From: Planctomycetota bacterium | Lineage (GTDB): Bacteria > Planctomycetota > Planctomycetia > Pirellulales > Lacipirellulaceae | NCBI GenBank assembly: GCA_029259945.1 | Contig: JAJDEF010000030.1 | Location: forward strand, 113,667-177,666 | DNA length: 64,000 nt | Direction of reading: 5' to 3' | Shown here: piece after piece, positions 1-8,556 of the stretch | Position numbering within the stretch: position 1 is the first letter of the stretch | How the letters are laid out: the number at the start of each line of letters is the position of its first letter | The notes under the pieces: generated by a model | The model's database searches: none | Seen by the model: the letters and a program-made list of their open reading frames with translations, nothing else | What the model was told of the DNA's origin: nothing | Position numbers and translations under genes: made by a program

Positions 1-70
1 CAGCCAAAGTTTCAATGGTTGATTCATGTATTATATCCTTTCTATGGAAATGAGCAGCTTAAGCAAACGA

Positions 71-886
71 TCAGTATCGCCGGCGGCGAATCGTAAGCAT
101 TAGCATTACCCCGCTAAGGGCGAGTAGCTGCAGCGTACCCGGCTCAGGGATGAAAATCGGGAATGCGGTTTGGACGGAATGGTTAGCGCCGGCGGGGTGA
201 ACCTCGGTGAAGGATTTGATGCCGGTGATTGGATCGATAAATCCAGGGTGAAAATCAGTGCTGTTGTCCACCCCGCTGAGCAGATGATTCACACTCGGAA
301 TCAGGAGAGAGCCGGGAGGTGCAACACGATCCCAGGGGGTACCGGTAGAAGTGAGTTGAAGAATATCGGAGAAGACGATCGGGCCGGTGAGCGATCCAAA
401 GCGGATATCGAAATCAACATCAAGGAACGAGCTGAAAGTTCCGCCGCCAGCACTATCGAATGCGATGTCCATCTGTCCGGTGCTTGGATTGAACAGGTCC
501 AGGGTGATAACGTGAAACCCGAATGGACTGGGGCCAGGGCCGTCCAGATCGATCGGAACGGAACTTACGAGTTGCAGCGCCACAAGCTCGATGTCGATGG
601 TCCCCGCCAGGTCTGGAAAAGCGATGCCAGGCACGGTCGCCTGACCGAGTCGCTCGACAATGGTATCGGTCGTGCCGACATCCACGGGGCCATTGCCAAA
701 ATCAAAGGTGCCTAACGGCAGGCCTTCCCATGGGGCTCCACCAAACAGGGTGGGCTGAATACTCTCGAACAAATCAAATCCCGGATCGACGGCCACCAGG
801 GCTTGAGTCGTCGCTGGGGTGACCGCAGCAGCCAAAACAGTCACTAAACCAAAAATCACCATTCGTTTGATTGATCTAAAAAACAT
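71..886 (-). CDS. PEP-CTERM sorting domain protein
   Basis: This is a secreted protein of about 271 residues. It begins with a basic stretch and a hydrophobic signal segment (VIFGLVTVLAAAV) ending near an Ala-rich cleavage region. It closes with a PEP-CTERM signal: IPEPGT, a hydrophobic helix, then RRRRY. In characterised systems such tails are recognised by an exosortase at the inner membrane. The middle is rich in Asp, Gly and Phe and I do not recognise a domain in it. Unlike the later PEP-CTERM proteins of this window it has no dockerin-like calcium loop before the PEP motif. An ATG at 886 and a GTG at 889 are adjacent; the stop of the upstream small gene overlaps them, so translation is probably coupled. 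The substrate and function are unknown. Confidence 0.85.
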   Translation of the reverse strand: MFFRSIKRMVIFGLVTVLAAAVTPATTQALVAVDPGFDLFESIQPTLFGGAPWEGLPLGTFDFGNGPVDVGTTDTIVERLGQATVPGIAFPDLAGTIDIELVALQLVSSVPIDLDGPGPSPFGFHVITLDLFNPSTGQMDIAFDSAGGGTFSSFLDVDFDIRFGSLTGPIVFSDILQLTSTGTPWDRVAPPGSLLIPSVNHLLSGVDNSTDFHPGFIDPITGIKSFTEVHPAGANHSVQTAFPIFIPEPGTLQLLALSGVMLMLTIRRRRY

Positions 887-888
887 CA

Positions 889-1128
889 CTAGCGCCCCCC
901 AGTTCGGTTGAGAGTCTTTGAAGTGCTATCCGCCATGGCGATGGCGAGTGTTAAGCATGAGGCTGCAACGAGCGAATTGCCCAGCAGTTGATCATTTGAG
1001 TGGAATACAGAGGTAAGCGGGCTGGCTGAAGAGGTTGCCACCAGCAGAGAGACGCTAACGCCTACGGCAAGAAGGGCGAATTTCGCCAGTAAAGAACGAC
1101 TTAGAGAAACGGAATTTTTCGCACTCAT
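889..1128 (-). CDS. Small two-helix membrane protein, hypothetical
   Basis: This is a protein of about 79 residues. The ATG at 1128 is preferred over a longer reading because GGAGGA lies 6 bases upstream of it. Two hydrophobic stretches are visible (LLAKFALLAVGVSVSLLVA and NSLVAASCLTLAIAMA), so it is probably a small integral membrane protein, or a signal peptide followed by one helix. Its stop codon overlaps the start of the downstream PEP-CTERM gene (TAGTGATG), which suggests a two-gene transcript. I do not recognise the family. Confidence 0.6.
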   Translation of the reverse strand: MSAKNSVSLSRSLLAKFALLAVGVSVSLLVATSSASPLTSVFHSNDQLLGNSLVAASCLTLAIAMADSTSKTLNRTGGR

Positions 1129-1796
1129 GAGCGGTCCTCCCCTTCTCAGAAAGGTAAACCTGAGTACTCCAGATGGTCTGACGACCACCAATCACTGGGA
1201 GTAGAGCGTGTCGCTTCAAGAGCGTCAAGCATTTTTTACGAAAACTTTTTTACCCTAACGACTCGTTTGCAAGATTTTTCACCGCAGTGTATTTAACGCA
1301 ATTAGTGGTGTTTTAAGTTTTAATGCGAAGCACGTAACGATTGCTACTTTGTATCAAGAGTAGATTGGGTAGTGTGCTGAATCGCACAGGCGTTTAGACC
1401 CCATCCGCTGTGGATAAACAGGTTTGGCTCGTAACTACCGAAGCGACTCGCTCGTCTGGGTTGATAGTCACCTTCGCTTGGCAAAATTGATAATTTGCAA
1501 GTCGGCGCTACTGCCAAGACGTCGCCCAATGCCTCATGCAGCTTCGGTTGGGAGCAACCGAGGCTACTCACTAGTTGTCAGTGCGACGTAATTGCTTTGC
1601 ATGTGTAAGTCGACCAGGATGGTCGGGCTATGTGAGGTGGAGATGGTTGCGTTGTGCGAGGGTATCTTGGGCAGGGTGTAAACGGGCGCGAAGCGATCGA
1701 AAGACAGCTCTCCTTGCGGCCAGGGCTCGAAAAAATCTCGATAAAACAGGGGCTAGATGCACCTCGGTGCGATCCGCTACAATGCTGCGTAAATCA
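1129..1796. other. Non-coding stretch upstream of tRNA-Lys
   Basis: No convincing gene is visible over about 670 bases. The part from 1215 to 1340 is AT-rich and may hold the promoter of the leftward small-gene/PEP-CTERM pair. Short open frames on both strands between 1344 and 1841 have no recognisable domain, and the rightmost runs into the tRNA. Confidence 0.5.
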
Positions 1797-1869
1797 GCTC
1801 CCTTAGCTCAATTGGCAGAGCAATTGACTCTTAATCAATAGGTTCTAGGTTCGAGTCCTAGAGGGAGCA
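1797..1869 (+). tRNA. tRNA-Lys (anticodon CTT)
   Basis: A complete cloverleaf can be drawn. The acceptor stem is GCTCCCT/AGGGAGC with discriminator A, the D stem GCTC/GAGC, the anticodon stem ATTGA/TCAAT with loop CTCTTAA (anticodon CTT), and the T stem CTAGG/CCTAG with loop TTCGAGT. CCA is not encoded. The last bases are repeated 35 kb away (see 36951-36966). Confidence 0.97.
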
Positions 1870-1871
1870 CT
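1856..1871 (+). repeat. Putative attL: tRNA-Lys 3' end direct repeat
   Basis: The 16 bases TCCTAGAGGGAGCACT cover the 3' side of the T stem, the 3' acceptor strand and the discriminator of tRNA-Lys, plus two bases beyond. The identical sequence lies at 36951-36966 in the same orientation. A tRNA 3' end repeated downstream in direct orientation is the usual footprint of tyrosine-integrase insertion. The inference rests on the repeat and gene content only. Confidence 0.5.
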
Positions 1872-2042
1872 GTATAGATGGTCCGTAGTTATCCTGCGTT
1901 GTCAGTGTGTAAAAACACCGACGATTGCAGGGTTTCTTGTTTCTGCTGTCCATCGCTGACGCCCTTGTCATGCACCCCGATTGCCTCACTTAGGCTGGCA
2001 CTGAGAGCGGGGAAGGGTCAATAACCGCATTGTTGGGCTGGG

Positions 2043-4424
2043 CTACCTCGCTACTTCTGTCCAGCAGAAACGACGTGCTAGTGCGGCTTCGCAATAGTCC
2101 AGAACTTGCCGAGTATTATTGCCGCGACCAGCAAGACGTGTGCTCAGATAGATATGACGAACGAGCGTTAGGGTTGTATAGACATCGATTACATCCGATT
2201 TGCAATCTTTCTGCTGAGTACAAAATCGCTCGACCATTGTGTTCTGAATCGCTGCAAAAACGTTGGGATGCCCTTGTTGCCGTAGGCTTTGCTCGATCAA
2301 ATGGCCGCAAAAGTTTCCGATATCAAGGCAAGGATCACCCATGCAGTAGAGGTCGTGGTCGAGCACATAAAGATGGTCGCCGTCGATCAGTAGCTGATCG
2401 GGATAAAAGTCTCGATGAATTCCCTTCGGCTCCGTCGACGGAACGGATGCCACTAGTTCACGACAAGCGGTGAGTACTGTACTAATACGAGACCTGAGTT
2501 GAGGGATTTGACGGGCGACGAGCGGTAATTTCTCTTCTAGTATTTGCAACTCATCCTGGATCGTATGGACTCGATCTGTGAAAATATCTGCTTGATGTAA
2601 CTTCGTCGCAGCATCGGCAATTCGAGCGGCGATGCCCTCTCCCCCTGGAGCTAAGAGGGCGTCCCAACAGCGAACTCCTGAAACTCGCTCTTGCAACCAC
2701 ATCTGACACTCAGGAACGATCCCCAGGGGGCGAGCGACTGAGATTCCATCGGGGCTATCGTCGTGAAAGTCACTCTGCCATAGCTCCTGCTGCAGGCGAT
2801 CGCTTCTCTCATGCCGGCTCTTGGCATGTAGCTTGCCAAGAGCTGTCACGTCGCTCTTGCCTGCGGTGCTCATGCACGAATATTCGATCAGGCAGCGCCG
2901 ACCGGGTTTGTGTCGCAGCACCCGAATGGAACGTAATTCCAACGACTCGTCATGAAAAGCTTGCTTCAGGATGGGGACAATGTATTGGCAAGCGAGGCGA
3001 GGGTCGATTGCAGTGTCTGCGTTTTCCAGAGCAGTATCATCGCCCACAGAGAACAGATCGACGACTTCAATTTCCCAGTCCCGACCTTTAGCCCCCACTG
3101 TATTTTTAGGCTGTTTCGAGGAAACGACTGGCAGCTGGCCAGCTGCGTCGAGAAGATCGGCGGCCCGTTCGATCATTTTTTCTGTTTCATGATGCCAGTT
3201 TGGTTGCCGATATCGGAAGGGTTCGTGGGCCAAACGCAATAACCCCGCCGCTCGATAAGTTTGAACGGCACGAGGATCGATGGTTGCTGTCTTTTCAGCG
3301 TATCCTGAGAGCAGTTCCGCAGAGATTTTGTCGCAAAGCCCTCGATCCATTCTTCTTTGCAACACTTCGCGTTCCAAGTGAGCTAAAAAATTACCAAGAT
3401 CGCTTGCTGGGTGCCCGAGCGCGGCGCTATCTAGGTCGATGATGGCGACTTCGGATTTGTTGACAACAAACTGCTGCGGATGGCAATCACCATGAATCGG
3501 TACCTCGACCTGTGGGAACTCGGCTAATAAGGCGGTGCATCCCTGCGAAACCTCGTGCAGTGGCTCCTTCATCGAAGGTAAGATCGCCGCGAGGTCGTTG
3601 GTAACGCGATGAAGTTCTTGTGCCTCGCTCTCAGACGAACGGTATGGAAGCTTGGTGATGTGCTGGTCGTGTAGTCGGGCAAGAATGCGTCCCATCTCTC
3701 GGGCGGCACTCGGAGGTAGCTGATCGCTAGCGATTAAGCTTGCAAAAGACTCTCCAGGAAGCCATTCAAGCAGGATCGCATGATGCCGATCGGAATGCCC
3801 GATGGGGCGAGCGATGTTGATTTCAGACAGCGATCCTAGCGACTTAGTGGCCCTGCGAGATTGGTCGTAGACCTGCTCTGAGTGAAGTTTGAGAACTGCC
3901 TGAGGGCGATTGTCGATGTCGAGTCGAGTGACATACCTGCGTCCAGGTTTATAGCGAAGCGGGTTCCAGTCGGCAGCAAACAATCGATTGTCTTCCTCAG
4001 GAGAAAGTCGTGAAAGCAACTGAAGTTGTCCGTCACGCGTTGCTGTCCATTCGAGCGCCGGTAGCTCGCTATCGTAAGGAAAAGGCGAGATGACCATCGA
4101 CAATTTATTGACTACGATTGGCGATGGAGATAGCGAATCGCATGTCTGGTTGCCGCGACTGACCTTTATCAACTTTTTGTTGGCGTCGACCCTGTGGGCG
4201 ATAACGTGAACGGTCTGCTTGCCCTCACGAGTATCAAGAACAAAGGTCGCCAAGCAGCTAGTGTGCGGTTTGTATCGCAAGTAGGTGCAACGGGTCGCCG
4301 TGACCTGAAGACCGGGAAGATGCTTTGCGAATAATGCCAGGGCAGCGTCATCGTCAAGGATGATCTTGAGCGCCGGCAACTCGGGGTCGGCCGCAACGAC
4401 TTTTGCATCAATAAAATTAAGCAT
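2043..4424 (-). CDS. Tandem APH-fold phosphotransferase (two kinase-like domains)
   Basis: About 793 residues in two successive aminoglycoside-phosphotransferase/choline-kinase-like domains. The first has the catalytic motif HGDCHPQQF near residue 310 followed by IIDLDSAALG. The second has HRDFYPDQLL near residue 670 followed by VLDHDLYCMGDP. Both keep the catalytic Asp and the metal-binding Asp, but the usual Asn of the HxDxxxxN loop is Gln in both. The ATG at 4424 is preferred because AAGGA precedes it; the longer reading would overlap the sulfotransferase gene by 47 bases. It lies last in the leftward glycosyltransferase/ABC/sulfotransferase run, so a small-molecule or glycan kinase role is more plausible than drug resistance. 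The substrate is unknown. Confidence 0.85.
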   Translation of the reverse strand: MLNFIDAKVVAADPELPALKIILDDDAALALFAKHLPGLQVTATRCTYLRYKPHTSCLATFVLDTREGKQTVHVIAHRVDANKKLIKVSRGNQTCDSLSPSPIVVNKLSMVISPFPYDSELPALEWTATRDGQLQLLSRLSPEEDNRLFAADWNPLRYKPGRRYVTRLDIDNRPQAVLKLHSEQVYDQSRRATKSLGSLSEINIARPIGHSDRHHAILLEWLPGESFASLIASDQLPPSAAREMGRILARLHDQHITKLPYRSSESEAQELHRVTNDLAAILPSMKEPLHEVSQGCTALLAEFPQVEVPIHGDCHPQQFVVNKSEVAIIDLDSAALGHPASDLGNFLAHLEREVLQRRMDRGLCDKISAELLSGYAEKTATIDPRAVQTYRAAGLLRLAHEPFRYRQPNWHHETEKMIERAADLLDAAGQLPVVSSKQPKNTVGAKGRDWEIEVVDLFSVGDDTALENADTAIDPRLACQYIVPILKQAFHDESLELRSIRVLRHKPGRRCLIEYSCMSTAGKSDVTALGKLHAKSRHERSDRLQQELWQSDFHDDSPDGISVARPLGIVPECQMWLQERVSGVRCWDALLAPGGEGIAARIADAATKLHQADIFTDRVHTIQDELQILEEKLPLVARQIPQLRSRISTVLTACRELVASVPSTEPKGIHRDFYPDQLLIDGDHLYVLDHDLYCMGDPCLDIGNFCGHLIEQSLRQQGHPNVFAAIQNTMVERFCTQQKDCKSDVIDVYTTLTLVRHIYLSTRLAGRGNNTRQVLDYCEAALARRFCWTEVAR

Positions 4425-4464
4425 CGTCCTTGTAACCCTTTGCAGGATGCGGCTAGAAGAATAT

Positions 4465-5481
4465 CTACCAAGGTTCTGGTAATCGCCAGCGCCCGGCGAC
4501 GGCTTCTGCAAACTCGCGTTTGATGCGATCGACTTCTTTGCGGACTTCGAGGGAGATGACAGGGTATCTCCGCTCGTAACCTAAATTTTCGAGCAAATCA
4601 CCAGCGGCGGCCTCAAACTTTTCGACGTCTTCGGCTTCCATTTGCGTTCGCCAATCTCGCTGGCCTGGAGTGGGAGGCAGCCAAGCAGCATTCGTCGAAA
4701 GCGATTTGCCGGTTTGTGTTCTTCCCTCGTAGTAGTGCTCCATCGCTTCGACATGCGGTATCCCTAGAAAATACGCAAGCTTTCTACATTCCACCCCTGG
4801 CTGAGCGACGAGTTCTTCGTACTTGAGTTCCTGATACTGATCTTCGCCGATCACCTTCCCGTCACGACAGCCCATTCCAACGAGTGCTTTCCACCAAAGC
4901 GCCGTGGTGACCAGCGGATCAACGCTCCAAGATTTGAATTGCCCTACTGCTTTCGATGCCATCCGCCAGTTTTGCATCGACAGCCAAACATCACGCCCAT
5001 CGCGAATCAAATGGACGATTCGCGCTTTTGGCCAGAGCTGATGCAAAACAGGAAGTTTACGCACATAAGTAGGTGTTTTATCACCCACAAGCGGCTTCTT
5101 TTTACGCCGGCCGTAGTTGTCGAATATCTGCCCAACTAGACTGGCATACGTTAGATCAGGTTGGTTGCTCATTATTTTGAGTAGCGAGCTTCGTTTGATC
5201 TTCATTTGCTCGAAACGATGATGCTCGAATAGATAATCGACCAAATTTTCGTTCACATGCCCATCCTGCGTGACGCCCTTTCGCTTTTCGTAATACCGAG
5301 GAATCCAGTGTGTTTCGCGGGTAATGGCTACCAGCGGATGGGCGTTAACCATGCGTTTGAGCATCGTAGTGCCCGACCGCGGAGACCCCACAAGAAAAAC
5401 GTACGGATTGCAAGTTCCCTGCGCCGAAACGTCAAAATCCAGTTGACTGCTGGTATCCATAAGACTAGGTGGAGATGCCAT
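4465..5481 (-). CDS. Sulfotransferase family protein
   Basis: About 338 residues. The PAPS-binding 5'-phosphosulfate loop is GSPRSGTTML near residue 31, and the 3'-phosphate region RIVHLIRDGRDVW is near residue 155. Together these are typical of P-loop sulfotransferases. No signal peptide or membrane helix is seen, so it should act in the cytoplasm, transferring sulfate from PAPS to a hydroxyl or amino group of a glycan, lipid or protein. The start overlaps the end of the ABC exporter by 17 bases, and GGGAAG lies just upstream. A second ATG at 5460 is possible. Three glycosyltransferases and an exporter in the same run suggest a sulfated surface glycan or glycolipid as the acceptor. Confidence 0.88.
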   Translation of the reverse strand: MASPPSLMDTSSQLDFDVSAQGTCNPYVFLVGSPRSGTTMLKRMVNAHPLVAITRETHWIPRYYEKRKGVTQDGHVNENLVDYLFEHHRFEQMKIKRSSLLKIMSNQPDLTYASLVGQIFDNYGRRKKKPLVGDKTPTYVRKLPVLHQLWPKARIVHLIRDGRDVWLSMQNWRMASKAVGQFKSWSVDPLVTTALWWKALVGMGCRDGKVIGEDQYQELKYEELVAQPGVECRKLAYFLGIPHVEAMEHYYEGRTQTGKSLSTNAAWLPPTPGQRDWRTQMEAEDVEKFEAAAGDLLENLGYERRYPVISLEVRKEVDRIKREFAEAVAGRWRLPEPW

Positions 5482-7312
5482 GAGGCTTCCCTTGGGTTAG
5501 ATTTCCATTGTTCGTTTGCAGATGATAGAGTTCGGCATACCGGCCTGCGAGACGAACCAGTTCGTCGTGAGAGCCCGTTTCACAAATGCATCCGCTTTCG
5601 ATGTAGAGAATCTCGTCGGCATCGGCTGCTTGTAGCAAATCGTGAGTGACGAGCAGCGTCGTGCGACCAGCAGCCAATCGCTTGAGCGATGCGCGGACTT
5701 CGCGTTCGTTCTTCTCGTCAAGACCGGTCGTTGGTTCGTCCAGCAATAGGAAGGGGGCATTGCGAACGGCCGCACGCGCGATGGCAAGGCGTTGACGTTG
5801 GCCGTGCGATAGATTCACCGCTCGCTCTCCTAACATGGTCTCGTATCCTTGCGGCAGAGATTCAATAAAGTCATGAGCATTGGCGAGTTTGGCTGCTTCA
5901 ACAATTTCTTCTAGCCCGACATCAGTGGCGCCTAATGCGACGTTTTCGTACACGTTTCCGGCAAAGAGGATAGTGTCTTGCAAGACGACGCTGATTTGTC
6001 CGCGAAGCGAAGCGAGTGTCCACTGGCGAGTGTCTTGCTCATCAATCCGAATTTGCCCCTCTTGCGGATCGTAAAGACGTAGCAGGAGGCTCAGTAGGGT
6101 CGACTTTCCTACACCCGAATCACCGACGATGGAAACAAACTGTCCCGCCTCGACCGTAAACGAAAGGTTGTCGTAGACGCAGACCGCTGGTTCGTATCCA
6201 AAGGTGATATCCGAGAATTGCAGTTTCCCTCGAAATGGCGGCGCCTCCTCAGCATCGGGCGCATCTTGGACGTCGGGAGTTTCTTCGAGCAGCTCGACGA
6301 TCCGCTCGCCAGCAGCCGTAGCCTTCGCCAACCGCCCGGCGTACTTGGCGAAATCCTGCATCGGGCGAAATGCGAGTTTGAGATAGAAAGCGAAGGGAAC
6401 CAAGGCAGTGGCTTGCAGTTCACCCGCAATGGCCAACTTGGCTCCGTACCAAAGCACAGAAGCCATGGCTACCGCCGTAAGGATGTCGGTCGTTCGTTCT
6501 AAACGGGCCGCGAGTCGACGTGTCTTCACGCCCTCCGACAAGCTACGTTTATTCTCCTTGGAAAAGCTTTTATCGAAATGACTCTCTAGCGAGAGGGCCT
6601 GAACCACCTTGACCGAGGCAATCGCTTCAGATGCTGTGACAGCCATCGCGCCTTCTCGCTGACGTTGCTTTCGAGCGGCAGAATGAATGCGACGTCCTAA
6701 GTGTACTGTCGACAGAGCAAATAAGGGCACGACAATCATCGACAGTAGCGCGAGTTCCCAATTCACCGCAAACATCACGCTCACCATTCCGACCAGCACT
6801 AGCACGCTACCCATCAGTGGCAGTAGTGCAGAGACCGCCACGTCTCGCATTAGTTTGATATCACCAATCATGCGCACCAAGAGATCGCCGCTACGTGCCT
6901 TATCGTGAAACGAAAGCGATAACGATTGCAAATGGCGGTATAACTTCCCACGGATACGAGTCATTACGCGATTGCCTATCAGTGCGAAACTCACAGTTTT
7001 GCAGTAGTCGCTGGTAGCGCGTAGCGCGACGATGACGACCAGACTCATGGCCGTTAGTGCTAACAGTGTCGTCGGGTTGATATGGCTAAACCGCTCGAGC
7101 AGCTCGGTTTTTTGGGGTTGGTCCCAAGTGAGAGCTTGATCCAAAACCAACTTGAGGGGCCAAGGCTCTAAGAGTCGAAAGGCAACGCTTAATAATAGGG
7201 CCACCATCGAGCCGGCAATCAGCGGTTTCTCCTTACGCAATTCGGGCGTAAAGTGGCGCATCACTTGCCGGAAGCGAGAGAAACTGTCGTTGACTGTTTT
7301 TGGTCGACCCAT
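5465..7312 (-). CDS. ABC exporter, fused permease and ATPase
   Basis: About 615 residues with the standard half-transporter layout. An N-terminal membrane domain (residues about 30-330, several hydrophobic helices) is followed by a nucleotide-binding domain with Walker A GDSGVGKSTL near 395, signature LSHGQRQRLAIARA near 497 and Walker B FLLLDEPTTGLD near 519. The signature has His where Gly is usual. It should work as a homodimer like MsbA or polysaccharide/lipid exporters. The ATG at 7312 lies 8 bases beyond the stop of the GT4 gene; an upstream reading of 67 extra residues would overlap that gene and is rejected. The context suggests export of the glycan or lipid-linked product made by the neighbouring enzymes. 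Confidence 0.9.
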   Translation of the reverse strand: MGRPKTVNDSFSRFRQVMRHFTPELRKEKPLIAGSMVALLLSVAFRLLEPWPLKLVLDQALTWDQPQKTELLERFSHINPTTLLALTAMSLVVIVALRATSDYCKTVSFALIGNRVMTRIRGKLYRHLQSLSLSFHDKARSGDLLVRMIGDIKLMRDVAVSALLPLMGSVLVLVGMVSVMFAVNWELALLSMIVVPLFALSTVHLGRRIHSAARKQRQREGAMAVTASEAIASVKVVQALSLESHFDKSFSKENKRSLSEGVKTRRLAARLERTTDILTAVAMASVLWYGAKLAIAGELQATALVPFAFYLKLAFRPMQDFAKYAGRLAKATAAGERIVELLEETPDVQDAPDAEEAPPFRGKLQFSDITFGYEPAVCVYDNLSFTVEAGQFVSIVGDSGVGKSTLLSLLLRLYDPQEGQIRIDEQDTRQWTLASLRGQISVVLQDTILFAGNVYENVALGATDVGLEEIVEAAKLANAHDFIESLPQGYETMLGERAVNLSHGQRQRLAIARAAVRNAPFLLLDEPTTGLDEKNEREVRASLKRLAAGRTTLLVTHDLLQAADADEILYIESGCICETGSHDELVRLAGRYAELYHLQTNNGNLTQGKPHGIST

Positions 7313-7320
7313 AATTTGCG

Positions 7321-8556
7321 TTAGTAGGTTGGACGTTTTGTGGTGTTTGATGCGTGAAGCAGAAAGTGGGGTGGAGGAATCGCGGGGCCGCGTCTGCCCA
7401 ACTCGGTTGCAATATTCAGAATCCGTGTGACCACCGATTTCCAAGTATACTGACCGACCGCAACATCCCTGGCGGCGTTTCCCATACGAGCACGGTGCTC
7501 TGGTTGCCGGCAAAGCTTGATCAAGCCCTGAGCGAGAGCTGAAGTATCTCCAGCCGGCACAAGCAACCCTGTTTCTGCGTCTTTGATAATCTCAGGGATT
7601 TGCCCGATTTCACTAGCGACCGTCGGCAATCCAGCAGCCATGTATTCAAACAACTTCAACGGCGAGAAATAGAATCCATCTTTCGGTAGATACGGCGCGA
7701 CAGCCACATCCATCGACTTGAGTAACGCAGGTATCGCGTCGGGTGACACGGCTCCCGTGAAGTGGATATGTCGCCCCGTATCACCAGGCAGTTCCGACGC
7801 TTGCTCTTCCAACCTTTTGCGTTCCGGCCCATCACCTACAATCACTAGCCTCGCTGTCGATTCCTCAGCCGCGAGTGTGCCAAAAGCTTCTACGAGACTA
7901 GCCACTCCATGCCAAGGTTTTAGTGTCCCGACAAATCCAACCGTAAAATCGCCTCGATGGCGAGGCGAACTAGATTCTGCGTCACTCTGAAAGCGGGACG
8001 TGTCCACCCCATTAGGAATGACGTAAACATCGTCGGAACCCTGTCGGTATCGAAGGATATAATCGGCAACCATCTGAGAGACTGCTATTGCCGCTCCCGC
8101 CGCAGACATCGCGCGAAGTGTGCTCTGCTCCGCACGATCCCGATCGACTAGCGTACGGTATTGGGCCTGCTCTTCGATGAGAGGAGAGTTGACTTCTAAT
8201 AGGCCTGGTAAATTGTGGTCACGAGCGTACTCCATTCCTGCATAAGAGCAGAGTGAATAGCGTTCGTAAACAAGATCGTAGGGCCCGTTGCTTTCTAAGG
8301 CTTTCTTCAGGGTGTCATTTGCCGCCAAAAGGGACTCTTCCCTTGAGTTGGCGTCAGTGCTTTTAGCCAAATCAATCGAGTGTATCTGGACATCCAGTAG
8401 ATTTTCTGGAGGAGGCCCACCAAGTCGGGTCGTAAAGAGATCAACCTCGACGCCGCGACGCAAAAACTCGCGTAGTACTTCTTGTACATGAACCGAGCAG
8501 CCTTTGCATCCAAAAACAGGGACGCCTGGATCGCAACATAGATAAGCAATGCGCAT
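7321..8556 (-). CDS. Glycosyltransferase, GT4 family
   Basis: About 411 residues of GT-B fold. The N-terminal half opens with MRIAYLCCDPGVPVFG; the C-terminal half has VGTLKPWHG and the GT4 E-x7-E region LKLFEYMAAGLPTVASE. Such enzymes transfer a sugar from a nucleotide sugar with retention of configuration, usually at the cytoplasmic face. The ATG at 8556 shares bases with the TGA of the upstream gene (TGATG), so translation is probably coupled. A longer reading to 8601 has no support. The sugar and acceptor cannot be told from the sequence. Confidence 0.9.
   Translation of the reverse strand: MRIAYLCCDPGVPVFGCKGCSVHVQEVLREFLRRGVEVDLFTTRLGGPPPENLLDVQIHSIDLAKSTDANSREESLLAANDTLKKALESNGPYDLVYERYSLCSYAGMEYARDHNLPGLLEVNSPLIEEQAQYRTLVDRDRAEQSTLRAMSAAGAAIAVSQMVADYILRYRQGSDDVYVIPNGVDTSRFQSDAESSSPRHRGDFTVGFVGTLKPWHGVASLVEAFGTLAAEESTARLVIVGDGPERKRLEEQASELPGDTGRHIHFTGAVSPDAIPALLKSMDVAVAPYLPKDGFYFSPLKLFEYMAAGLPTVASEIGQIPEIIKDAETGLLVPAGDTSALAQGLIKLCRQPEHRARMGNAARDVAVGQYTWKSVVTRILNIATELGRRGPAIPPPHFLLHASNTTKRPTY

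Noticed and set aside
1344..1841. Two short open frames before tRNA-Lys
   Set aside because: No domain and no clear ribosome site; one runs into the tRNA gene itself.
2043..4424. Aminoglycoside resistance gene
   Set aside because: The APH-fold is shared by many kinases; two domains in tandem and the glycan-gene context do not fit known resistance enzymes.
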